The position numbers were made by a program, and so were the translations under genes. This document shows, piece by piece, positions 8,322 to 14,794 of a stretch of DNA of 15,504 bases. Origin of the DNA: Bacteroidales bacterium UBA755 (GTDB lineage Bacteria; Bacteroidota; Bacteroidia; Bacteroidales; UBA932); assembly GCA_002297815.1 (NCBI GenBank), contig DBKH01000030.1:1-15504 (forward strand), read 5' to 3'. Every line of letters begins with the position of its first letter. Position 1 is the stretch's first letter. The notes under the pieces were generated by a model. The model saw only the letters and a program-made list of their open reading frames with translations, was not told the origin of the DNA and did not search any database.

Positions 8322-8389
8322 AGGTCAGAAAAAAGGAAAATTCCAAATTTTGCACGTTACCAAAATTTGAAATTTTATTTTTCTGACCT
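8322..8389. repeat. 68-nt conserved-loop hairpin, copy A (probable bidirectional terminator)
   Basis: The arms are 8322-8352 and 8361-8389, with the loop CACGTTAC at 8353-8360 flanked by TTTTG and CAAAA. The outer stem AGGTCAGAAAAA pairs with TTTTTCTGACCT apart from an asymmetric internal loop (AGG opposite A). The inner stem has one C/A mismatch. Read on either strand, the inner hairpin is followed by a T tract (ATTTTTC on plus, CCTTTTTTC on minus), as in an intrinsic terminator. It lies 58 bases after the DUF368 stop and faces the tRNA gene. It has the same length, loop and internal loop as copy B at 12334-12401. Confidence 0.85.
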
Positions 8390-8398
8390 ATGACAACA

Positions 8399-8440
8399 AA
8401 TCACAAATGGCTGGATCGAATGATCCAGCCATTTGTGATT
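8399..8440. terminator. 19-bp perfect hairpin at the tRNA-Arg 3' end
   Basis: AATCACAAATGGCTGGATC (8399-8417) is the exact reverse complement of 8422-8440, with the loop GAAT. On the minus strand it begins within the last five bases of the tRNA (8436-8440) and is followed by TTTGTTGTC. Terminator for the tRNA transcript is the simplest reading. The stem captures part of the acceptor strand, so it competes with tRNA folding before processing. Confidence 0.6.
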
Positions 8441-8509
8441 CCGTAGGGATTCGAACCCTAGACCCACAGATTAGAAATCTGTTGCTCTATCCAGCTGAGC
8501 TACGGAACC
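8436..8509 (-). tRNA. tRNA-Arg (anticodon UCU)
   Basis: The 74 bases fold as a complete cloverleaf on the minus strand. The acceptor GGTTCCG pairs with CGGAATC (one G-T), followed by discriminator A. The D arm is GCTC/GAGC, the anticodon stem ACAGA/TCTGT and the T arm TAGGG-TTCGAAT-CCCTA. The seven-base anticodon loop TTTCTAA places TCT at positions 34-36, which reads AGA arginine codons. The CCA end is not encoded (CAA follows). A strong promoter lies 40 bases upstream, and a 19-bp hairpin overlaps the 3' end. Confidence 0.95.
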
Positions 8510-8549
8510 GTTCCCCGTTCCACAATTCCTCAGAATCGGAAACGGACTG

Positions 8550-8579
8550 CAAATATACGGATTTTATTACTAAAACAAG
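8550..8579 (-). promoter_or_regulatory. Promoter of the tRNA-Arg gene
   Basis: On the minus strand, CTTG (8579-8576), an 18-base spacer and TATATTTG (8557-8550) closely match the Bacteroidota consensus TTTG and TAnnTTTG. The predicted start near 8543 leaves a leader of about 33 bases before the mature tRNA. Confidence 0.65.
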
Positions 8580-8666
8580 CATTATCCGAGAAAATTATTA
8601 TCGATGGAGCAAGGAATAATCCTCTCTGGTTCCGATAGTAGTATGCGGAATTTGAAATGAATATTC

Positions 8667-9941
8667 CTAAAAATAGAAGCCGGTGTTGAAGTACATGACT
8701 CCTGTGCCATCTTGGGCGGAAAGGGCGCGGGCATATTCAATGTTGAGGACAAAGTTGCGGTTCAGGATGAATTTCAGGGCGGCACCGGTGGAAAGATGGA
8801 AGGTGTCGGGACGGGAGGTGTCGATGAGTTTGGCGTAAAGTTTCGGGAACACTCCGGTGCGATTGGTCACATCGAAGGATTTCAAGGCACTGATCCCATC
8901 GCAGAAGCCACTGAGCATCAAGCCGATGTCTTGGTTCCAAATGGTAAATCCTGCGAATTTCCATCGCAACTCCGCATTCACGAAACCCACAGAGGGACCT
9001 ATTACTCTGTTGTAAAGAAGGCCACGAACTGTCCGGTAGCCCCCTATGGCCTCGTTGTCATAGACAGGGCCTCCCGGAGTGTAAAACGGGATGGCGTACC
9101 ACGGAGCATCTCCTAGAAATTCCTGATAGTCAAGACGGTAAGCCAACACCAAGGATTCCTTAATTATTGGAATATACTGACGTAGGCATGCGTGGACCTT
9201 AAGGTAGGAATCACTCGACCCCAAAAACTTCGGGGCAGCGGTGATGTGTGCCCTCGCAAGAATGCCTCTAGTCGGAACACCTTCATAATCACGGGAGTCA
9301 TAGACAAGCCCAAGACGCAGAGCAGAGGAATGTTCATTGGATTTCTCCTCAGACGGGATTATTCCCCACGCCTTGTAAAGGCCGAACAGGGACATCTCTA
9401 ACTCGGAATCTTGAGGGTGATAGTCCTTGACTTTGAATTGGTTGAAGTGATAGCCTACTTCCCAAGACAGATGTTCATAAATCTTCCCGGAAAAGTCGGC
9501 CTTGACGTTGAATGTACCCCTATCGTACTTGTAAAACCCATCTGTTAGCGAGGAGTCATACAACGTCTGACGGCCTCCAAAACCGAAGAACTCCATCGCG
9601 TTGTCTGCACAGTAACTAGCCGCTAGATTCATCCTAACACCTGACAGAAGACTCCCTGAATCGAACGAGGCCACAAATGTTTTGCTTCCACCTGTGTAGC
9701 CTGAAACCTCAAAATAGGAACTGCTTTTAGGATTCGGGTAAGTCGAACCGTCACCGAAGTTATAGACATTCATCAAGCCACCGAAAAGGAGCCCTTTAGC
9801 CCCATCGAAGCCGGCCAAAGGGAACGGTACAAAGGAATAGCCAGTCTTGACAACCGGAGCGTTTTCCTTTGACACTAGTGGATGCACTATCATGGACAGG
9901 CAAAAGGCAAGCAAGAATGTTCGCGCTCTAAAAGTCTTCAT
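8667..9941 (-). CDS. Omp85-superfamily (BamA/TamA-like) outer-membrane barrel protein without POTRA domains
   Basis: A 424-residue exported protein. I chose ATG at 9941 over a TTG two codons upstream because it directly precedes MKTFRARTFLLAFCLSM, a proper signal peptide. The mature part is made of alternating amphipathic strands. It carries RLGLVYDSRDYEGVPTRG and GGYRTVRGLLYNR followed by VNAELRWKF, matching the strand and R-G-[FY] lid-loop features of the bacterial surface antigen domain (PF01103). The final residues NTGFYF end in phenylalanine, the usual BAM recognition signal. BamA and TamA have N-terminal POTRA repeats; at this length there is no room for one, so it resembles the short barrel-only homologues of Bacteroidota. 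The role (protein insertion, secretion, transport) is not known. It is divergent from the GH97 gene; a weak -7-like TTAATTTG lies at 9978-9971. Confidence 0.75.
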   Translation of the reverse strand: MKTFRARTFLLAFCLSMIVHPLVSKENAPVVKTGYSFVPFPLAGFDGAKGLLFGGLMNVYNFGDGSTYPNPKSSSYFEVSGYTGGSKTFVASFDSGSLLSGVRMNLAASYCADNAMEFFGFGGRQTLYDSSLTDGFYKYDRGTFNVKADFSGKIYEHLSWEVGYHFNQFKVKDYHPQDSELEMSLFGLYKAWGIIPSEEKSNEHSSALRLGLVYDSRDYEGVPTRGILARAHITAAPKFLGSSDSYLKVHACLRQYIPIIKESLVLAYRLDYQEFLGDAPWYAIPFYTPGGPVYDNEAIGGYRTVRGLLYNRVIGPSVGFVNAELRWKFAGFTIWNQDIGLMLSGFCDGISALKSFDVTNRTGVFPKLYAKLIDTSRPDTFHLSTGAALKFILNRNFVLNIEYARALSAQDGTGVMYFNTGFYF

Positions 9942-10010
9942 ATTCAAGAAATATCTCCGCTAATTTACAACAAATTAATTTATTTTATGTCCTATTTCGC
10001 CAATCTTAAC

Positions 10011-10018
10011 TATCTTTG
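10011..10018 (+). promoter_or_regulatory. Putative -7 box of the GH97 gene
   Basis: TATCTTTG matches TAnnTTTG exactly, 50 bases before the GH97 ATG at 10069. The predicted start is near 10025, giving a leader of ~44 bases. The -33 element is weak (TTATG-like near 9985-9989). Confidence 0.5.
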
Positions 10019-10068
10019 GAGGATAAAAAGCACCGATGATTCGGCAATAATTTTAGAAGAAATAACCA

Positions 10069-12327
10069 ATGAAACAAAAACAACTTTTCAAATTCATCAC
10101 TGTGGCAGTGGCTGCCATGATGACAACGATTTCGGTAGCTGCACATAATGCTAGTGTTACAGAAATTTCTGGCACCGAAGTACTTAAGAGTCCGGACGGC
10201 AATTTAGAACTCAGATTTGTCCTCACACCGGAAGGGACTCCGACATATTCCTTGAACTTTGGTGGCAAGCCTGTGGTTCTGCCTAGCGAATTGGGTTTTG
10301 AGATTCGTGGCAAACGGTTGCAAGACACCTTTGAGCAGCAGTGCGGCAGGGTCTATGCTGAACCTGAGAGCCTCCACGATGGGTTTAAACTAACAGACGT
10401 CAAACGTGACTCTTTGGATGAGACTTGGACTCCAGTCTGGGGCGAGGAAAGCCACATTCGCAATCACTACAACGAGTTGGCTGTCACCCTTGAACAGGGC
10501 CCAGTGAACAAGAAAGGGCCAAAGGCTGTCATGGTTATCCGTTTCAGGCTCTACAACGATGGTCTCGGTTTCCGCTACGAGTTTCCAGAGCAGAAAAGGC
10601 TACGGTATTTCGTCATCAAAGAGGAGCTGACCCAGTTCGCTATGGCTGGTGACCACACAGCTTGGTGGATTCCGGGAGACTATGATACTCAGGAATATAA
10701 CTACACAGTTAGCCGTCTTTCCGAAATTCGTAGCCTTTCAGCCTCAAAGGTTGAAGGGAATGCCTCGCTGCAAACCTTCTCCCCTACCGGAGTTCAGACT
10801 GCCCTGCAGATGAAGACCGATGACGGACTCTACATCAACATCCACGAGGCCGCTGTGGTTGACTACCCTACCACAAACCTCAATCTGGACGACAAGACAA
10901 TGACTTTCAGCACATGGCTGACACCTGACGCGGAAGGTTGGAAAGGTCGTATCCAGACTCCTCACAACTCCCCTTGGAGGACGGTCATGGTTGTGGATGA
11001 CGCACGCAAGGCATTGGCTTCTAGGCTGATTCTCAACCTCAACGACCCTTGCATCCTTGAGGATGTCTCTTGGATTCACCCAGTCAAGTACGTTGGAGTG
11101 TGGTGGGAGATGATCACAGGCAAGACACATTGGTCCTACACCAGCGACTTCCCGACCATCGAACTCGGAGTGTCCGACTACTCCAAGGCCAAACCTCACG
11201 GACGCCATGGTGCCACCAACGAGAATGTGCGCAAGTACATTGATTTCGCTGCCGAGCACGGATTCGATGCGGTTCTGGTCGAGGGCTGGAATGAAGGCTG
11301 GGAGGATTGGTACGGCAAGCAGAAAGACTTCGTCTTCGACTTCATCACCCCTTACCCTGACTTCGACATCAAAGCTCTAAATGAATATGCTCACTCAAAG
11401 GGCGTGAAACTCATCATGCACCACGAGACCTCCGCATCAGCTCAGAACTACGAGCGTTGGATTGACAAGGCCTATGATCTTATGAATGAATATGGTTACG
11501 ATGCTGTCAAGAGTGGTTACGTGGGGGACATCATTCCTTACGGTGAGCACCACTACAGCCAGTCTATGATCAATCACTACATGCTTTGCGTCAAGAAGGC
11601 CGCTGACCATCAAATTATGGTCAACGCCCACGAGGCTGTCCGTCCTACCGGACTGTGCAGGACCTACCCGAACCTCATTGGCAACGAATCCGCAAAAGGC
11701 ACTGAGTACCGTGGCGAGATCATGCCTCATCACGTGACAATCCTTCCGTTCACCCGTCTCCAAGGCGGCCCGATGGACTACACTCCGGGAATATTCGAGA
11801 TGGACATGTCCAAGATGAATCCTAAGGACAACCAGCGGGTACTTTCGACAATCTGCAAGCAGTTGGCTCTCTATGTGACCATGTACTCTCCTCTTCAGAT
11901 GGCGGCAGATGTCCCTGAACACTATGAAGCTCACATGGATGCATTCCAATTCATCAAGGACGTGGCCGTTGACTGGGAAAGGAGCGAGTACCTTCTCGCA
12001 GAGCCGGGAGATTTCCTTGTGATTGCCCGTCAGGCTAAAGTAAAGGATTCCGCCAAAGAGGGTGATTGGTTCATTGGTGGAGTTACTGATGAAAACGAAC
12101 GCGACCTTGAGTTCCCATTGGATTTCCTTGAGAAGGGTGCGAAGTACACTGCTACGATCTATGCTGATGCTCCAGGTGCTGATGGCCTTGGCGATGTCAA
12201 GGAGCAGGATTCCATCCAGACATATTCAATCACCACAAAGAAGGTCACTTCCAAGACCAAGTTGAAGATGCATCTGGCCCGCTCAGGCGGATTCGCCATC
12301 CGCATCCAGAAGGTGGAGGGGAAATAG
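10069..12327 (+). CDS. GH97 alpha-glucosidase, SusB-like (inverting subgroup), secreted
   Basis: A 752-residue protein with a signal peptide at 1-25 (VAVAAMMTTISVAA). It has the GH97 order: N-terminal beta-super-sandwich (~30-300), (beta/alpha)8 barrel from WWEMITGKTHW (~345-640), and a short C-terminal beta domain. Relative to Bacteroides SusB (numbers from memory), the spacing of key glutamates is preserved: HHE at E453 (SusB E439), AHE at E522 (E508), GNE at E540 (E526) and GTE at E546 (E532). All offsets are 14, and the 69-, 18- and 6-residue intervals are identical. E439 and E508 equivalents mark the inverting branch; the retaining branch instead has an aspartate where this protein reads VKSGYVG. 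E546 should be the general acid. The enzyme probably acts on alpha-glucans or oligosaccharides in the periplasm. Single gene, no SusC/D beside it. The 68-nt hairpin starts 7 bases after the stop. Confidence 0.93.
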   Translation: MKQKQLFKFITVAVAAMMTTISVAAHNASVTEISGTEVLKSPDGNLELRFVLTPEGTPTYSLNFGGKPVVLPSELGFEIRGKRLQDTFEQQCGRVYAEPESLHDGFKLTDVKRDSLDETWTPVWGEESHIRNHYNELAVTLEQGPVNKKGPKAVMVIRFRLYNDGLGFRYEFPEQKRLRYFVIKEELTQFAMAGDHTAWWIPGDYDTQEYNYTVSRLSEIRSLSASKVEGNASLQTFSPTGVQTALQMKTDDGLYINIHEAAVVDYPTTNLNLDDKTMTFSTWLTPDAEGWKGRIQTPHNSPWRTVMVVDDARKALASRLILNLNDPCILEDVSWIHPVKYVGVWWEMITGKTHWSYTSDFPTIELGVSDYSKAKPHGRHGATNENVRKYIDFAAEHGFDAVLVEGWNEGWEDWYGKQKDFVFDFITPYPDFDIKALNEYAHSKGVKLIMHHETSASAQNYERWIDKAYDLMNEYGYDAVKSGYVGDIIPYGEHHYSQSMINHYMLCVKKAADHQIMVNAHEAVRPTGLCRTYPNLIGNESAKGTEYRGEIMPHHVTILPFTRLQGGPMDYTPGIFEMDMSKMNPKDNQRVLSTICKQLALYVTMYSPLQMAADVPEHYEAHMDAFQFIKDVAVDWERSEYLLAEPGDFLVIARQAKVKDSAKEGDWFIGGVTDENERDLEFPLDFLEKGAKYTATIYADAPGADGLGDVKEQDSIQTYSITTKKVTSKTKLKMHLARSGGFAIRIQKVEGK

Positions 12328-12333
12328 GTAAAG

Positions 12334-12401
12334 GCAGCCGAAAAAAGGCAAAAGCGGAATTTTGCACGTTACCAAAATTCCGCTTTTGATTTTTCGGCTG
12401 C
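12334..12401. repeat. 68-nt conserved-loop hairpin, copy B (probable bidirectional terminator)
   Basis: The arms are 12334-12364 and 12373-12401 around the loop CACGTTAC at 12365-12372. Outer stem GCAGCC/GGCTGC, A-tract/T-tract, inner stem CAAAAGCGG/CCGCTTTTG and the flanking TTTTG/CAAAA are fully paired except for the same AGG-versus-A internal loop as copy A. Arm lengths (31 and 29) and loop position equal those of copy A, while ten base pairs differ in a compensatory way. It directly follows the GH97 gene and faces the HAD gene. Confidence 0.87.
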
Positions 12402-12567
12402 TATGCTTTATACCAAAGTTTCTCTATGTTTATCAGAGCCTCTTGACTTCATAAGATTCCGTGCGTAAATTGGCAGGTCTCACGCACTAGCTGCGAACAA
12501 TTGCCATTTCGTTCGTAAAAAAGGCTTTTACACGCACGAGATCTTGATGATTCCTCTGGAAAAGTTC
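12402..12567. other. Convergent intergenic stretch with a second structured element
   Basis: No credible coding frame is present. CGTGCGT (12460-12466) pairs perfectly with ACGCACG (12532-12538), and could instead pair its GTGCGT with ACGCAC at 12482-12487. Inside lie the hairpin TGCGAAC/GTTCGTA (12492-12498 with 12511-12517, one G-T) and GTAAAA/TTTTAC (12515-12520 with 12526-12531), which overlap slightly. The last could serve as a weak terminator for the HAD gene on the minus strand. Confidence 0.4.
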
Positions 12568-13197
12568 TCAAGCAAGGAAACGAAGAACGTCCTCAGTCCA
12601 GTCTTCACCGTTGATGGCTTGGATAGCGTTGATACCTAAGGCCTTGGCGGCAGCTACATTCTTAGGGCCGTCATCAATGAAAAGGACCTGAGAAGGAGCG
12701 ACACTCTCGGATTCCAGCATCATGCGGAATATCCGCGCGTCCGGCTTCATCACCTTCATCTCGTAACTGGCATAGATGCTGTCAAGATAGTCGTCAAGCG
12801 AGTGGCCATGGCCGTCAAAGGCCTTGCTCAGAGCCCATTCCATAACGAATGGGTTAGTGTTGGAAAGGAGGGACAACCGGTAGCCTTCAGTGCGAAGCCT
12901 CTTGAAGAGTTCTAAGTTCCTTTTCGGAATGCTAGAAAAGAATCCCATGTAGGCATTCCGGCAATCATCCATCGTCACCTCATGGCCAACCTCTTTGCTA
13001 ACCCTGCTACGAAACTCTTTCTCATCAATTAGGCCAGTCTCAAAGTCTCCGAAGAACCCCTGTTGGCGCACTAGGTTGAGATATTCCTCAACATTATCGA
13101 AACCAAGGGCCTTGAATCTATTGATGACCGTACCGAGATCCGCCGGAGCGACCACCCCGCCGAAATCAAACACAACATTCGTGATGTCCTTTCTCAT
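12568..13197 (-). CDS. HAD-superfamily phosphatase (subfamily IA, YihX-like)
   Basis: A 209-residue cytoplasmic protein. I use ATG at 13197 (MRKDITNVVFDFGG) rather than a TTG seven codons upstream, because the family begins shortly before motif I. Motif I is DFGGVV with nucleophile D11; the usual second aspartate is G13, as in YihX-type phosphatases, which have a glycine there (DLGNV). Motif II is SLLSNTN (S112, N113), motif III is K148 or K151 in MKVMKPDA, and motif IV is FIDDGPKN with D175 and D176. An all-helical cap occupies ~16-90. Relatives dephosphorylate sugar phosphates such as glucose-1-phosphate; the substrate here is unknown. The gene is convergent with GH97 and divergent from the PPC/DUF296 gene. 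Confidence 0.85.
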   Translation of the reverse strand: MRKDITNVVFDFGGVVAPADLGTVINRFKALGFDNVEEYLNLVRQQGFFGDFETGLIDEKEFRSRVSKEVGHEVTMDDCRNAYMGFFSSIPKRNLELFKRLRTEGYRLSLLSNTNPFVMEWALSKAFDGHGHSLDDYLDSIYASYEMKVMKPDARIFRMMLESESVAPSQVLFIDDGPKNVAAAKALGINAIQAINGEDWTEDVLRFLA

Positions 13198-13215
13198 ATT
13201 CCTAAAAATTTGCAG

Positions 13216-13223
13216 CAAAGATA
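13216..13223 (-). promoter_or_regulatory. Putative -7 box of the HAD gene
   Basis: On the minus strand TATCTTTG (13223-13216) matches TAnnTTTG. It predicts a start near 13209 and a leader of only about 12 bases before the ATG at 13197. No clear -33 element is visible. It supports the ATG start, since the upstream TTG at 13218 would lie inside the box. Confidence 0.4.
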
Positions 13224-13283
13224 ATGATTTATGCGAATAGGGATTTCAGGGATTATTAGTATATTCACGAAAAATTTTGAGCA

Positions 13284-13706
13284 ATGTACACATTCAAGCA
13301 GGATGGCGACAGGTTTGTCGTCAGCATTGACAACCATCAGGAGCTGATGGGAGCGATTGCAGCGTTTTGTCAGGAGCAAGGGATTCTGGCTGGAGAGGTG
13401 AGCGGAATCGGGGCAGTGAACAACGCCACTCTGAGATTCCTCAACCCAGCCACCAAACATTATGTCGATAAGACGTTCGAGGAACAGATGGAGATCTCAA
13501 GTCTCGTGGGCAACATTTCCGAGAAGGACGGCAAGGTCTATCTGCATCTTCACGCCAACTTCGGGCGGGCGGACTACACGGTTGTTGGCGGGCATCTGCT
13601 CACCGCGACCATCAACGGGGCCTGCGAGGTGTTCATCAGACGCTATAACTGCAAGGTGGGGCGCCACTTTGATGAGGAGACTGGGCTGAATCTTTACACA
13701 TTGTAA
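13284..13706 (+). CDS. PPC/DUF296 domain protein
   Basis: A 140-residue single-domain protein. It shows the PCC/DUF296 (PF03479) pattern: YTFKQDGDRFVVSI, then GILAGEVSGIGAVNNATL, then VYLHLHANFGRADYTVVGGH and CEVFIRR. The histidines in HLHANFG and VGGHL correspond to the residues that bind a metal ion in bacterial structures. Plant members join this domain to AT-hooks and bind DNA; bacterial stand-alone members have no known function, and the annotation 'DNA-binding' is only inherited. The start is the ATG just before YTFKQ. The aroB start lies 35 bases after the stop, so the gene is probably the first of an operon with aroB and aroD. I see no strong promoter box in the 86-base divergent gap on this strand. 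Confidence 0.85.
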   Translation: MYTFKQDGDRFVVSIDNHQELMGAIAAFCQEQGILAGEVSGIGAVNNATLRFLNPATKHYVDKTFEEQMEISSLVGNISEKDGKVYLHLHANFGRADYTVVGGHLLTATINGACEVFIRRYNCKVGRHFDEETGLNLYTL

Positions 13707-13741
13707 CCGTGCCATTAAAGCGAGTGGCAAAGTATAACCGG

Positions 13742-14779
13742 ATGGAGAAAATCAACATCATCGACTGCCCGCTGGAGGATGTCGGAAAACACCTCGGTGG
13801 CTACGGAAGCATATTCATAATCCACGACCGCAATGTCTGTGGCATCGTGGAAAAGCTTGGCATTGAGGCTAAAGGAATATTCCCGATCGAGGCGACAGAG
13901 GAGAGGAAAACGCTCGTCACTCTGCTTGAGATCGAGGAATGGCTATTGGAGAAAGGTGCTGACAGAGAGGCGTTTGTGCTGGGTGTCGGTGGTGGGATCA
14001 CGACAGATCTGGTCGGTTTCGCGGCATCGGTCTACAAACGAGGCGTGAAGTTCGGGTTCGCTCCGACCACGTTACTCTCGCAAGTTGATGCGGCAATCGG
14101 TGGGAAGAACGGTGTGAATCTCGACTCCTATAAGAACATCATCGGGGTGATCCGCCAACCGGAAATGACATTCATCTGCCCGGAGCCGCTGGAAACACTC
14201 CCCTACCAGCAGATTCTCTCTGGAGCAGCCGAACTACTTAAAACATTCATTATCAATAACAAGAACAATGAATATGAAAGGGCGGTGAATATGCTCGTGA
14301 ATATTCATGAGCGGGCGTCGGAAGGCTCCGCTGATGCTGCCGTCCGGGAATATTCACAGACATTCCGGGAGCTAATCGCGGTGGCAGCGAATGTAAAGGC
14401 GGACATTGCCGGAAGGGATCCGAACGAGCGCGGGGAGCGCCGACTGCTCAATCTGGGGCATACCTTCGCGCACGCCATCGAAAAAAATTCCCGGGAGACT
14501 GTTTCGCACGGTCAGGCGGTCTCTATGGGGATCATTCTGGCGGCCAGACTGACCGAATCTCTGGGGCTGACAACTGATCTTTCCGAGCGTCTGAAAGCTG
14601 ATTTCACAGCCTGCGGGCTGCCGGTTGAAAGCCCGTACGGCATTGAGATTCTTGCCGATGCGATGAAGAAAGACAAAAAGGCGGACGGGGAGTTTGTCCA
14701 CTTTGTGCTGCCGCTGGGCATCGGACGGGTCGAGACAAGGGAACTTCGGGTCGAGGATGCCGTGGAGGCTTTGAAATAA
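13742..14779 (+). CDS. aroB: 3-dehydroquinate synthase
   Basis: A 345-residue cytosolic enzyme that turns DAHP into 3-dehydroquinate, step two of the shikimate pathway, using NAD and a divalent metal. It has the NAD-site GVGGGITTDLVGF at 81-93, the substrate loop FAPTTLLSQVDAAIGGKNGV at 106-125, and metal ligands E164 (SGAAELLKT), H240 (NLGHTFAHAIE) and H256 (SHGQAV). RDPNERG before the first histidine is also conserved. I chose ATG at 13742 over a GTG at 13709, as the family starts just before the first beta strand and the extra 11 residues look non-conserved. Length is normal for Bacteroidota. It sits between the PPC/DUF296 gene and aroD (15 bases to the next ATG). Confidence 0.93.
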   Translation: MEKINIIDCPLEDVGKHLGGYGSIFIIHDRNVCGIVEKLGIEAKGIFPIEATEERKTLVTLLEIEEWLLEKGADREAFVLGVGGGITTDLVGFAASVYKRGVKFGFAPTTLLSQVDAAIGGKNGVNLDSYKNIIGVIRQPEMTFICPEPLETLPYQQILSGAAELLKTFIINNKNNEYERAVNMLVNIHERASEGSADAAVREYSQTFRELIAVAANVKADIAGRDPNERGERRLLNLGHTFAHAIEKNSRETVSHGQAVSMGIILAARLTESLGLTTDLSERLKADFTACGLPVESPYGIEILADAMKKDKKADGEFVHFVLPLGIGRVETRELRVEDAVEALK

Positions 14780-14794
14780 TTTGAATCTAAGAAT

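Noticed and set aside
8407..8619. Short plus-strand open frame across the tRNA region
   Set aside because: It overlaps the tRNA gene and its hairpin on the opposite strand. The translated peptide (with the familiar RTLDPQIRNLLLYPAELR pattern) is the well-known artefact of translating an antisense tRNA.
12460..12538. Integron attC or Xer dif site in the structured gap
   Set aside because: There is no GTTRRRY/RYYYAAC core pair in the right arrangement, no dif-like 28-mer, and no integrase or gene cassette nearby.
12568..13197. Missing second aspartate of HAD motif I taken as inactivation
   Set aside because: Glycine at this place is normal for YihX-like HAD phosphatases, and the other three motifs are intact.
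14068..14075. A third CACGTTAC octamer, inside aroB
   Set aside because: It encodes the conserved Thr-Thr-Leu-Leu of 3-dehydroquinate synthase. The flanks lack the TTTTG/CAAAA core and cannot form the hairpin, so this is a chance match.
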